The notes under the pieces were generated by a model, which had not been told where the DNA came from, did no database searches, and was given only the letters and a program-made list of their open reading frames with translations. A DNA stretch of 60,000 nt from Branchiostoma floridae (Eukaryota > Chordata > Leptocardii > Amphioxiformes > Branchiostomatidae), in assembly GCF_000003815.2 (NCBI RefSeq), contig NC_049980.1:25628272-25688271 (forward strand). Reading direction: 5' to 3'. Shown piece by piece: positions 44,211 to 55,757 of this stretch (position 1 is its first letter; every line of letters begins with the position of its first letter). A program made the translations under genes and the position numbers.

Positions 44211-45444
44211 TGACCCCACTGCATGGGTGTAAACAGCAGCTTATTTTGCAACAAAGACACCTTAGATATACATAATGTTTATACTTTTTCGTATCTACAT
44301 GATTTGCCCAGCACAGCCAAGTGGATATTTATTGCATTGCAAAAGATCAGCCAACGTTGTGGCCCCTCAAAAAAAAGCAATTTTCGGTCTGTGTATTTGT
44401 GATTATCTTTTCTCCAGTTGGCCGGGACACAATCCGTTTTGTCCACAGTCGGACAGTCCAGTTCCTCACCTTTACATTGATACCAAACTTGAAGGGCAAA
44501 TTTGAGGAGAAACGGTTTTGCCCCCAAATTAACTGCGAACATGCGCAAATCACAGTAGTGAAGTTTCAGTCTGGTTGTAGCTACCCAAGCACACTACCCT
44601 GCGGACGGACCCAATTTTTATACATTTCGCATTGTGTCACAGACCTCATTAATTGGTACAAGAATCTGAATGGGTGTGGCTGTCATATGCAATATAATAA
44701 GTGACGTGATGATAATCAAACACACATAGACACAGAGTTTTAGTACAAAGTAAGAGTTTTTAAGATTCATCATATTTTGAGTCAATCTGTTTCGAACTCC
44801 TGGTCCGAACCTGGGTTCGAACGGTGGAACCCAGCCGGTACGTTCCATGTTCGTGCCGCGGGGGTCAGGCCTAATGTTGCAAGTTCAACCAGCATTTGGA
44901 AAAGTTTATATAACTAACGGCTCAAGTCTTGCCGTCGCAAATAGATTTCGGGAAACCCACCAAAATAGAACTAACATTATCCAGAAGCCAGAATAAGTAG
45001 GATTCATGTGCAAGCGCAATGATGTCAAAACATCATGTCTGAGTTTTGTAAAGCATAGTGAAAGATCAGTGTGTGCGGTTTCTCTTTCGAAAAAAGACGC
45101 CAGGGAATTTGACATGGCTGTAGTTTTTTTGGGGGCAAAACCGTTTCTCCTAAAATTTACCCTTCAAGTTTGGTATCAATGTGAAGGTGAGGAACTGGAC
45201 TGTCCGACTGTGGACAAAACTGATTGTGCCCCGGACAACTGGAGAAAAGATAATCACAAATACACAGACCGAAAATTGCTTTTTTTCCGGGGCCACAACG
45301 TTGGCTGAACTTTTGCAATGCAATAAATATCCACATGGCTGTGCTGGGCAAATCCTGTAGATGTGTAAAAGTATAAACATTATGTAGGTCTGAGGTCTTT
45401 TTGTTGCACAACAGGCAGTTGTTTATACGCATGCAGCGGGGTCA
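44211..45444. mobile_element. Large foldback element, ~320-bp inverted arms
   Basis: Arms 44211-44530 and about 45122-45444 are inverted and highly similar: both contain TACATAATGTTTATACTTTT, GATTTGCCCAG, and GAGAAACGGTTTTGCCCCCA. The loop is about 590 bp. Mirror-image ORFs (76 aa each at 44275-44505 plus and 45150-45380 minus) are a by-product. It lies between the AKAP7-like 5' end and a possible plus-strand promoter. No clear target duplication is seen. Confidence 0.85.
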
Positions 45445-45611
45445 AACCAGGACAAACTGCGTTCTGGCTTATGACCTGTCCAGAGAACCTGCGCAGAACA
45501 TGATGCGCATAGAGCTCTGCGGTTCGACTGGTGAGGATCTCGGCTGAGGACGCTAGGAGAAATCCCTTCCTCGGTGTTCGTACCCCCGATTCCTCGTCTG
45601 TGACATTTGTG
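45445..45611 (+). promoter_or_regulatory. Candidate CpG-rich promoter/first exon of an unseen plus-strand gene
   Basis: CG-rich stretch with TGCGCA half sites, ending in a strong donor TTTGTG|GTAAGT at 45611, with CGGAAGT (ETS-like) shortly downstream near 45697. No downstream coding exon can be linked with confidence, so the gene may lie far away or not exist. Confidence 0.25.
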
Positions 45612-46650
45612 GTAAGTAGCCGCTTGTTTACAAGACAGGAATGAACGTTGACCATTTTGGAAAGGCGTTTACCGTTCTGCCATAACGTTAGACGGAAGTT
45701 GGGTGTGTCCCAGAAGCTAACGATTAACGATTGCATGCCACATGTAACGTAACGCTAACGTGTACACCTTCATGACTTGCAACATAATTCGTAGCCAGAG
45801 GATTCAAGCGCTTGATGGTCTTGTATATCCAATCCTCTAAACTGTGGTTTATGGTACCACACTCTAAACAAAAACAGATGATTAGTTTACTAACCAAAGG
45901 AAGGTTGGCACAATATGGTCTTGTGGTGTAAGTCGTTAGCTTCTAAATGATACATGGTTAATACACCTGAAGGCAATCACCTATTCACCTTAGATATATT
46001 CTGGTCAGTTAGAACATGGCCACTACCCCTCAGCCAATCAGAGTCCTTCAATTACTGTGTTTATATCCCCATAGTGCAGATAAGTCTGGTACTATGAAAA
46101 AAGTGTGGTACTATGAACTCATTTGCATAAAATGGAACCACACATTTTTCATAGTACTGTACTGCAATTTTGGTGCCCATAACATTTGCTAACACCACAA
46201 AACAGCAACACAATGTCTAGATTGGCATGAGAGATGGTGAAATGATATATGCTGAAAATATGATTTATTGTAGTATGTTAACGTTACTGTAATGCTATAA
46301 CGTTACTGTGAGTGTGATTGGTTGGAGTGGCCTCATGATCATGTACAGTAGGACAATTTTCTGGAGGCAATGGTCGCTAGACTTGAGGTTGAAACCTGAA
46401 ATAAACGGGTGTGCCCCCTTAACATCCGTAAATTACTGCTACTAGTGCTAGTGCATTTGAATTTCTGTGATTGAAAAGATAGTCTCCATGATTTCAGCAG
46501 GGCCACCAGACAATTTTTACTGGTGAGGTCATGGTCCCACTGGGCTTACTCCAGGATTGGATTGCAGTCTTCCAGACCTACCACAAAAGCGAGTGATTAA
46601 AGTGAAACCAATAAAGAAGAAGACTTGCTGTTACTTTGCTTCCAGCAAAA

Positions 46651-46987
46651 TACTGTAAATGCATTTAAGTTCGCGGGGATTTAATTTTGCGGTAGCGGGA
46701 AAAAGGACTTTTCGCGGTGGTTTTAATTTCGCGGTAACACCATAGACTGCAGTCTAATACCATTATAGAAAAATGTTTGTGGTGGTTTTAAGTTCGCGGT
46801 GAAGTGGTCACCGCGAAAACCTGCGAACATTAATCCACCGCAAACAGTCGTTCGGTGTAATATAACCAGCTGCTGCCGCGTCGCGTGCCTGCGAAGCTGG
46901 TGTGTTACGCCGAACGGTGGTTATACCGGCTATATAGATATAGATAGATATAGATATAGATATAGAAACATTTCTGCATTTACAGTA
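46651..46987. mobile_element. MITE 1, TACTGTAAATGCA termini, with nested palindrome
   Basis: Perfect 13-bp inverted ends TACTGTAAATGCA (46651-46663) and TGCATTTACAGTA (46975-46987). If the terminal TA is the target duplication, this is a Tc1/mariner-type pattern. The interior has TTCGCGGT palindromes, a second hairpin at 46849-46916 (CGTTCGG.../...CCGAACG) and a (GATATA)n run. Confidence 0.85.
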
Positions 46988-47356
46988 ATTCCCCTGGCAT
47001 GTATTTTCATGTTTTCCATGTTGTTTGTGCATCTGTTTGTTGGCATCCTAACTCAAGAGCTGTGGATGGATGTTGATTTGGTGTGTGCGGGTATAAATTG
47101 TGAACAAGATGAATAACAAGTCCAATTTATATGGGTTGGACACTTGGCCATGTACAAATACTACAATAGATTAGATACTGATGTAAACAAATTTAAAACA
47201 TGCACAGCGAGCATAGCGGACAATGTTAAGCTACTTGTGGATCCAAAGGAAGTCAAAGTCTAATATTAAGAGACGTACAACCTGAATGAGCTTTCAAGCA
47301 GAACATGCTAGACAACCGAGTGTATCTGTAAAATTGGTCTGGCCAAGCAATGGCAG

Positions 47357-47604
47357 TACTGTAAATGCAGAAATTTTCACAGTGGTTTTATATTCGCGAT
47401 TTCAAGTTTGCAGTTTTCGCTGAACTGCAAACTTAAAACCACCGCGAATATTCATCTAGAATGCATGTACAGTACATTACTGGAAATAAGTTTGTGTAGG
47501 TATGGCGCTACCACAAATTCAAAACCACTGCAAACACTCATTTCACTGCTGCCGCGAAATTAAATACCTTCCCTTTTACCCCGAACTTAAATGCACTTAC
47601 AGTA
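47357..47604. mobile_element. MITE 2, same family
   Basis: Ends TACTGTAAATGCA (47357-47369) and TGCACTTACAGTA (47592-47604), one mismatch. The interior repeats GTGGTTTTA, TTCGCG and a strong hairpin (AAGTTTGCAGTT/AACTGCAAACTT). It shares termini and the CG-palindrome style with the element at 46651-46987. Confidence 0.85.
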
Positions 47605-50030
47605 TTCTACAGCCACATGTACAGTGGTAGGTTATTTCAAGTAACCTGTAAGTTACAAATGGATGACTCCCACCATTGACAAAAAGGAATCTCTTTTTTC
47701 AACCTCCTTGCCTGAACTTGGAACACTATGAGGAGTGGTGGTGAACCTGACCATGCTGGAACCATCCCCTGATTGGTTCAGGGTGGGCTGGTGTTACTGA
47801 CCCTGGCGATTACACCAATCTGTCTCACCTTGAGAGGTGAAGGAACTGGGGTGGAGGTGGTTGACTGGGCAGGTCAGGCTTTGATGTCTGATCAAGTCTG
47901 CAGAAGAACGTGTCAACTGCTACAGTACTGTGGTCATTAAATCTCCTCACTGTGTTCTACCCATGTTACTTTTGGCTAGCCAATTTTCTGGCTGGTGTTG
48001 ACATCATACACGTGCATGTGTGATTAATGCTGGCACAGTCACATCTACATTGCCAAGCTACAGTAGAGGTTTTACTATCAATGGGTTTTCCATATGATGC
48101 TTGATTCTTGTCATGAATAATTTCATGAAGATACAAGATAGTGTATGTTATAAATTGAAACTGGTCCACTTTCCGCAATCTAGTTTCTTATCCCTGGATG
48201 TAGCAAATCTCTTTTGAGTGAAAAAAAGATGCTGAGTTGAAGAAAGAATTTTGGAAAGGAAGAAAAGTGCATTGTGTGTAAGCGATTGTGAGTCGGCTTT
48301 TCTTTCATGAAATCAGCACCATCATGACAGATAACCTTTGGGGCCTGATATCAAGCAGCTGGCTGTAAGATGAGTACAATGACTGCTGTGTACTTGAACT
48401 TGTCTAGTTCCGCTGACAGTTCATGGACATGTCCTGATCATGCTAGGGTCACTAGCTCAAAGCTTACACAACTCATGCAGTTGTTCACACTTTATCTAAT
48501 GTCAGGACAAGCAGATCAACTGTCTACTAGGGCTAGTGGTTTGATTCTGTGAAGGGAGGTAGATGTCCATGTAGTGTGATGTCAGCCAGTCAGATCCCTG
48601 TGTTCAGCAACTTGAACTGCCAGCTCCTGGTGTTCACCAGATGTTGAGGAGTTCAGTCAGGTTTGTAAAAGGTGCTCTCTAGAGGCATGCACTTGATATT
48701 GTGATATTGGATATGGCTGTAACTTGTGTCATGTTTACAAGTTGGATCCTAAAAAAGGCTAAATGGATATCACAATTTATCTATCTACGTGGCATTGTGA
48801 TGACTTCTTATAAACAGGGCAGTAAGATTAGCCTTTTGATTATTGTGAAAGGTACCTAGATTTGAAGTGCAAATCCTTGCCAATGTGTAACGTTACATAC
48901 ATCTGTTGGTCTTTATCCCCTGGTATGTAACACTGGTTCACCTTTATCCGTGGGATGACCTTTATCCGTTGTCCAAATAGCATATTTAGGAGTATCAAGT
49001 CTGCTGACAGTGGTTTCAAATTTGCAATATTTTCGAAGTGTTCCGATTTTAAACCACCGTCCATTGACTTTATATCCCTAAATACGTTTTTTGTACAAAC
49101 AACGAATATAGGTTAACCTCAGATAAAGATGAACCAGCGTTACCATTTCTGTAGAAAATCTCAAAAAATGAATTTAAGTTTTGTTTGTCCTTCATGTCAA
49201 CCTTTAGTTCAGAGTACTAGTACACACGCGTTTGACATACTGAGTGACTGAGACAATTGTACTATCAGACTTGCACCACAGTTGCCCCTTTTGCGGTTCA
49301 CTTGGTCAATACACGAGTCGTGCAAACATGACAAAAGGAGTCTGCCTTCTGTGGTATGTAGTTATTTATATATCTATAGGATATTGGACTGAGTTTTGTT
49401 CTGATATCCCATGATCTACCAACTTGATGAAACTATTCATGGACATGGTTATGCATGCCCATACTGTGGTAAGACTTGTCCACATCAAAGGGTGTCTGAG
49501 AAATTATTCCACCCTCAAGGCCATTTTTTCAGCAGTCACGCAAGAAGAAATCACCCTTTTCTGTATAATATAATGAATGGAATAAAGTCTTCGCATGCCG
49601 CTATAAACTCAATGGCATTAGCGACTGTTGACAAAATTGATACCGTGGATCAAGTTGTAATTTTGTACAGAAGTTGCAGTGGATCATGGTGAAATGCTCA
49701 TTCAAACTGACTTTGAATAGTTATTTCTCGTGAGCATGATTGTGAAGCCTTCTGCAGGCTACGTTGGGCGATATAAACAGAACAAATAACCTCTATTGCT
49801 CTATATACATTTGTATAACCTGATTTGTACAGGTGGCCTATACCAACCTGTCCTACCTTCATCAAATCATTAAGCTAGGGGCAGGTTAAATATAAAATAA
49901 AATTGATTTTTGGATGGGAAATTCTTTCGGCTTACCCCAACGAAGTTTGCCCTGAGTGCTGCCTGGGCACCTAAATAACACGGAGAAACGTTTATTGCAG
50001 CAGTTGTTCCCCTAGTTTGAAAGTAAGCCA
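47605..50030. other. Non-coding stretch, no gene recognised
   Basis: Only short ORFs. The one at 49411-49692 (plus) contains CPYCGK and an H-rich tail that loosely recalls a zinc finger, but lacks proper C2H2 spacing and has a stop codon just upstream of its ATG. I see no convincing exon here. Confidence 0.5.
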
Positions 50031-50142
50031 GTCTGTGTCCACCAATCAGTGTCTCAGGATTCAGGACTCTTGGGAGGGAAAGGTTTGCCCAGCTGGGTGT
50101 TCTGGGGTGGGGCCCGCTCTCCAGGTGGGCGTGTCAAGATTG

Positions 50143-50156
50143 GTTGCCATGGTAAC
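50143..50156. promoter_or_regulatory. Perfect palindromic RFX X-box
   Basis: GTTGCCATGGTAAC matches the RFX consensus GTNRCC-N(0-3)-RGYAAC at every position. About 100 bp away at 50041 is CCAATCAG (CCAAT box), with GGTGGGGC GC-box-like sequence between. RFX sites of this quality are typical of ciliary-gene promoters. No gene start can be assigned nearby. Confidence 0.6.
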
Positions 50157-50352
50157 AACTGCAGCTGGTACAAGCTCAAAAGAGCCTATAGCTAGGCAAA
50201 TGGTTTGAGAATTTTCAGGTTCCCCAATTAAAATTGTAATTGATTATTTGTATTGTATACCCAGTAAACAGCTTCATGGCGTACATAGCACACCAGGTCT
50301 GTAGTGAAGAATACAGGCCGTATATCCGGACAGATGTATTTGATCCACTCAC

Positions 50353-50597
50353 TCTGGGAAGGACCTCTACTCTTCTCGATGAATGTGTTGGGTTCTGTTA
50401 CGTGCTTGAGGTGTGGCTGTCCTCAAACATTGGACCTCTATTTTTGGTAAATTAACATCCCTAACCGAAGATTATTACTAAGGTCCTACCTGACTGAAAT
50501 GAGATAATTTCCCAAGAACACAACATGTGGGCTTGTTAGAGAATTCAAACCCAGGACCTCTGGGTTTTGGGCCAAACAACTTGAACATTAAGGTGAT
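50353..50597 (-). mobile_element. tRNA-derived SINE, copy 1 (decayed)
   Basis: Shares GAAGGAC, TCTATTCTTCTCGAT-like, GTGTTGGGTTCT, CTTGAGGTGTGGCT and a CCCAAG.ACACAAC block in the same order as the copy at 51676-51945. On the minus strand a B-box-like GGGTTTGAATTC follows a tRNA-like start. The A box is eroded. Confidence 0.7.
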
Positions 50598-51675
50598 AAT
50601 AGCAGTGATAGATTTCACCATGTTTATGATATTATTCTGTTCAGGACTCAGGTAATACAAACAAATCTAGTCTGAATATTCAAGTGCACATTTCCCTCGC
50701 TAATAGCATGGTCAATGCAGTTCTTTCCATATTATACTACTGCTTCTACTATTAGATCAACCTCTTGCCTGATTGAATCAAACAATCTGATTGGTCATAT
50801 ATCCCCATAACCTGAAGTGCAGGCACATAGCCCCTGGGCAGTGAAGTTGTGAATTTATATGTCTGCCCAGACCAGACCATTTCCCACATAAAAATCTATA
50901 TCTTAAGGGGCAACTGTTGACTGCTTGGCAGTCACGTCATGATCTTATTGACTTTTTACAAGATATATTCCGAAATTCTGCCCAAGTTGCGCACGTAGCG
51001 CATGTTATGGCTGACATGGGAGTTAATATATTAAATTTGAAAGTTTCTGTGAGAGACTTGGCGGGGAGGACGTAGGCGTAATCGTCAGCACTTTGCGACT
51101 GTGCAGGTAGCACTGCAGCATGCCAGACTCTTTGTCTTGTGCTAATCTTGTAATGTTTCACCCCGCCCTGAGTAATGAACTCTGTAATCGTCGCCGGAGG
51201 ACTGCTGCTGGGACCGCTGGGACGCGGCGTGTTCTAAAAAGGAAGTATGATGCTGTAATTATCGTGGGCTGCCCGGATGTGTTACCCAGATATGAACTTG
51301 GAATCAGATTATGGCGGTGTTTGCTTCTTGCCTGGTCTGCAGTTCTGTTGAGAGTTGCCCAGTCTGTGATGGATGTGATGGGTGATTAATCAGATATTAT
51401 GACAGCCGCAGTTTTACCTGGTTGATTTGTAGGGCTCTGGTAAGCATGTCAGCATCAACCGCATGGTGTTTCCTCTGAACATGACAATTCCATCACTTTT
51501 GAAATAGATTAATGAATTTAGTACACACTCTCTCTTGGCAGCCAGGGGCTGAATTGCGAGGAACTTACAATAGGCGGGGCTAAATCACAAGGGTTTGGCG
51601 CCACTCAGGTGACCTAAATACGACAGTAATTGCCCCAAGTGTAGCCATGGACTGTAGGTTTTGAACTACTCACAC

Positions 51676-51945
51676 CATGAAGGACATCTATTCTTTTCGA
51701 TAAGTGTGGTGGGTTCTTTAACATGCTCGAGGTGTGGCTCGCCTTAAACAGTCGGGACCTCCATATAGCGCCCTGTCCTGTCAGCCCTAATTGAAGCTAG
51801 GCACTCATTTTCACCCGAGTGAAGTGACGAAAGTCATGTGCCTTTCCCAAGGGCACAACATCGGTGACACATCAGTGGTTTTGAATCCATTACCTCTGGG
51901 GTCGTGGGTCAAACACCTTACCAACTGCGCCACACGATGCCACAC
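51676..51945 (-). mobile_element. tRNA-derived SINE, copy 2
   Basis: Minus strand: A box TGGCGCAGTTGG (51932-51921) and B box GGATTCAAAACC (51888-51877), i.e. an internal pol III promoter, then a tRNA-unrelated body with GGGAAAGGCACATGACTTTC. Same family and orientation as copy 1, 1.3 kb away. Confidence 0.8.
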
Positions 51946-52599
51946 AATTGGACAGAATATCATCATAATGGAATCACCAACTTCATATAAACAATTATGC
52001 CACATCAACGAATTTCCTGAATGTATCAAATAGATATTTTTGTGATGTCTCCCATTTCTTTTTCACATTCAACAGTTTTAACAATACCTGCCTCTGTGGT
52101 CCCTGAACCAAACAGAGGTTTGCAGCTACAACAGGAAGGACCAATAACCTACAAACAAACATTCCCAAGGTTGGGTTGTTTTTCTCCCAAGTCTATTGCA
52201 TCTCTCTATGGGTCATGCTCTGTGCACATGGCACACACTAAGTAATGTGGTATTGTTTGATTAATGTCTAAAGGTTTGACAGTGTCATTAGCTATTGACC
52301 TATGTGATTTGCCCTGACTGTGGTTTGAAAGTGCTGAGCAGACTTGGGTTGACTGCACAGATTTAACAACCCTGCCCTCACAACCGTTACCCATCAAACC
52401 ACCTGTGCTTCACATTAGACAAAGGAGTTGAGTTCCTAGAGGTCAAATTCACCCCAATTTAGCTGTCTATGCTTACTGCACATGCGAAAAGTCAATGTTA
52501 AATGTAGTACATGTAACAATACAGTTTGTACAAACAAATGAGTGTGAATTGCTGCAAGAGATCTTTATTCCCTTTTTTACAATTCTGTTTCTAAGTGTA

Positions 52600-52960
52600 A
52601 GTAATATAAAAAAGAGAATCCCTACCTAACGTTACCTACCGTAATTTTTTTCAAGACTGTAATCGGAAACACAACATTGATATTGCTAGGCCCTGTTACC
52701 TGATACCTAAATGTAACTGTCACACCATAACTGCATCCATCGCTGGCAGTTACACGCGTCTCCCTTGGCCTTGGACAGGTGTAATAATGATTAATTCCAG
52801 GTAGCTCAATTACCGAGACGGTATTGAGCTTGAAGTGGCGGTAATTTACAATGTCTGGCAGGTGATAAGAACAATCCAGGCATGTTGACAACACAAGTTT
52901 TACCATGGCACTCCAACAGTCCCGCTGTAAACGGTAAATCACGGTGCTAAACGTCGGAGT
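52600..52960 (-). other. Unassigned 106-codon ORF
   Basis: Minus-strand ORF 52942-52622 contains several cysteines and the phrase YYTCPRPRETRVTASDGCSYG, but I recognise no domain. Upstream and downstream splice context is weak. It could be an exon of an unidentified gene or chance. Confidence 0.15.
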
Positions 52961-53040
52961 CGGAGGCCTGGAGGGGATTTGCCATCACGATAAGCCTATA
53001 AGGGCTCTGTGTTATTCCTGTAATTTAGATGGAAAACTTG

Positions 53041-53155
53041 AAACTCCAAAAAGCAGTTACTTAAGCACCTGGATATGATTTTCCAAAATCATATTCAGTT
53101 GCTTGAGTAACTACTTTTTGGCGTATCTTATTACCTGGATGTCTAACCTACATCA
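53041..53155. mobile_element. Foldback MITE
   Basis: Arms CCAAAAAGCAGTTACTTAAG ... GGATATGATTTT and AAAATCATATTCAG ... CTTGAGTAACTACTTTTTGG pair almost completely around a 2-bp turn. A TTACCTGGATGTCTAACCT segment follows. The same segments occur in the gene B intron at 6.2-6.3 kb, so this is a dispersed family. Confidence 0.8.
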
Positions 53156-53159
53156 ACGT

Positions 53160-55460
53160 ACAATTCACTTTAAATCATGAAAGTTCCACTGTGGTTTTAT
53201 TTTTGCAGTTACCTGTCCATGGTGAAGTTATTGTGCTGCGAATTTGTCTCCCTTGTATGACTACCATACTGCTGAATACGTTTATTTGTTTGCGCCTTTA
53301 TTTCAACTAAAAAAATACTCCATTGGGTTTTATGCATGTGAAAAATCTATGTCTGAAAATGTGCAAAATAGCTGATTTAAAACTTTTTGCAAACTTAGAA
53401 GTTAAAAAAAGATAACGCAAAACAGAATTGAATATCATATTGTTGCATTTTAGTGTACAAATCCGTCAAATTTTCTAGTGATTTTGAAATGATTTTGAAA
53501 AGTTAAGTTTTCACATGCAAAAAGGAATCTGCTTGATTTAAGATATTAGAATTTAACTTTTCCCAAGGGACCCCAAAATCAGGATTTTTTTCAAACAAAA
53601 AATTCAGGTTAGTCATATACCGTCTATACATTTTGTCTTATAGTTATACCATCGTAACCATCCCCAAATATAATGTACATTGAACATCTTACTATTCACC
53701 TTCATTATCAGTGGCTGCTATATTTGTAGGAATTAAAGACTGCTGACATGCGAGGTACCAGCTACAGGACTACAAATGGTTTAATATCTTAAACATCATT
53801 TTCTTTCAGGCTAGTGGGTCTCTCCCTTTTGTCCAGTTCAGATAAGGAAAATGAATGGAAAGGGCTGTGCTGTTTTCATTATACAGTGTAGGAAAAGTGC
53901 TGAGCTGGAGATCGTTAATGATAACAGGTGGTGCACAAGGAGTGGAAAATATTGGGACAAATTTTAGGCCTCTTCTATCACAACGTCTTGATGTGGTAAG
54001 AAGGCCCTCGAAAACAGGGGGTTGTAAGAGGGCAGTTTTGAAATAACCCTAAGAACCACCTGTGGTTTTGTGTGTGTAATAAAAGTGAATCGAGAGCACC
54101 TCTCATGTTCCTCGCCTGGTATCATGTTTCTGCTGTCTCCCTTATGCTGTATTGTCCGGAACAGGAGATAAGATTTCAAGCTTGTATCCGTTATCATAGA
54201 ACAGCTTGTCCGGGGCTGAAAGTATCCGTAGTGGTTCAAATGCTGGCAGGGTTACTTGATTTCTGAACAGTCTCTAGTGCCTGTTTTGTCAACATTGCGC
54301 CAACGGCTGCACGAAAATCTCACACAGGCCAGCTGCAGCATGCAACACATAGGCTTAACCCCTCCCCCCTTCCAAGTACTTGGAATATATATTAGTTTCA
54401 ATTGCTGCCTTGCTAAGGATTCAACACGCCCATTTTTTTCCCAAACGTGAGAACAGGCCTTGTGGCCCTTTTAGTGGCACAGTGGTTAACTGTCACATGG
54501 CATTTGGCGCCTGTCATGCAGGGCGAGATGTGCCGCATCGCTAACGATGAAACACCTGGGCATTGTGACCCACCACAGAGCTGCGATTGTGTGTCCGCAC
54601 AAGTGGAGCATCTTTAGAAGTGTACTGATAAGGGTAAAGCTTCAGCTGTGGAGAGGCTTCTCCAGTGTACAGGCCATATTGTGTGGCAGTCTGAGAGAGG
54701 TTCAGATTAGTTCTGCAAGTGCTATGTTTGTTTTGTGACTCTTTGATGAGAAAATGATTGTTCTAAGCAGCAAGCAAGTATTCTATCATGACCACTGCAC
54801 ACTGCACAGCCATGTAGCATGAATTTTGACTCATCGGTTTTGAATTGGAACTTAAAAGTTTGTAAAACACTGTAATCCAAGTAGTTGCTTGCCTGTTTTC
54901 TCATTACTAGCCACAAATTAAAGCAACAAGGAAAAGATTGTGTATGAACTGAATTGTAATTTTATTTTCCTTTGCATTGCATTCATTAGGCTTAAAATGT
55001 GATTTTGTTATCTTCTATTGTACTAATGAACCCAAATCCCTCATCAGTGGTAATCATCCAAATGGCAATTATCGTGGGCTACATTTGTTTGTGAATTATA
55101 ACTTCATTTCCATACATTAAGTTCTCTAATAGTGACAAATATAGCTTTCAAGTTCTTCTTCAGAACCTGTAAATTATGTCAGACTGGTAGGCTTCAGCAT
55201 ACTTACTTTACTGACTATCTATTGTAAATAACCATGGCAGTGAGTACATAAATTGCATGAATACGCAATCCATGATTCTGAAGATTGTCCCAGACCTGTG
55301 TTACTAGCTCAAATGAGAATGGTGTAATGATTTGGTGACATAGGAAGCAGAACATATTATGACTACCTGGTGGCCTTTAAATGCTTTCAGTTTATCCATG
55401 TCATTTCAACATCTGCACAACCATCTCTTACATTTGTCTCTTTTTTGCCATTTAGTATGT
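53160..55460. other. Non-coding stretch, no gene recognised
   Basis: AT-rich sequence with no exon-like ORF. An AATAAA on the minus strand at 54961-54966 could serve the candidate terminal exon at 55467-55512, giving a 3' UTR of about 0.5 kb. Confidence 0.45.
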
Positions 55461-55466
55461 CTTCTC

Positions 55467-55512
55467 TCATAGGTAATAGGGGTAGCCTGGATACTGCCCT
55501 CCATAGTAACCA
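55467..55512 (-). CDS. Candidate terminal exon of an unidentified minus-strand gene
   Basis: After a pyrimidine-rich tract and CTATACCACAG acceptor the minus strand reads (x)GYYGGQYPGYPYYL then TGA. Such Gly/Tyr/Pro-rich tails occur at the ends of several RNA-binding proteins and others. The upstream exons would lie to the right, across the LINE at 56 kb or beyond the window. I cannot name the gene, and the segment is too short to be certain it is real. Confidence 0.3.
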
Positions 55513-55757
55513 CTGTGGTATAGCAAGCAAAAAGAGTTAGTGGCAACTACAGAGGATGTAAGCCAGGCTATAACTACTCGAAGATATACCATACAAGATT
55601 GCTTGTTCTTGTTTGCTTTATCTGGGTCAATAAAGCCGCTGGGGGTCATTTGATGGATTTTCTTACTTAATTTGGGAAATCCCTGAAGGGACGTACCTGC
55701 ACAGTCAGATAATAGTGCATGATGGTTGCTTTTTCTGAGCATAAAAATTGCCAGAAA

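Noticed and set aside
44780-44850. tRNA-like GGTTCGAAC segment in the foldback loop
   Set aside because: Only a B-box-like word is present; no A box or cloverleaf could be formed.
44275-45380. Mirror-image ORFs of 76 codons
   Set aside because: Both come from the arms of the foldback element; no domain and no coding bias.
49411-49692. Plus-strand ORF with CPYCGK, zinc-finger-like
   Set aside because: Cysteine/histidine spacing does not fit C2H2, an in-frame stop lies just before the ATG, and no linker or second finger is present.
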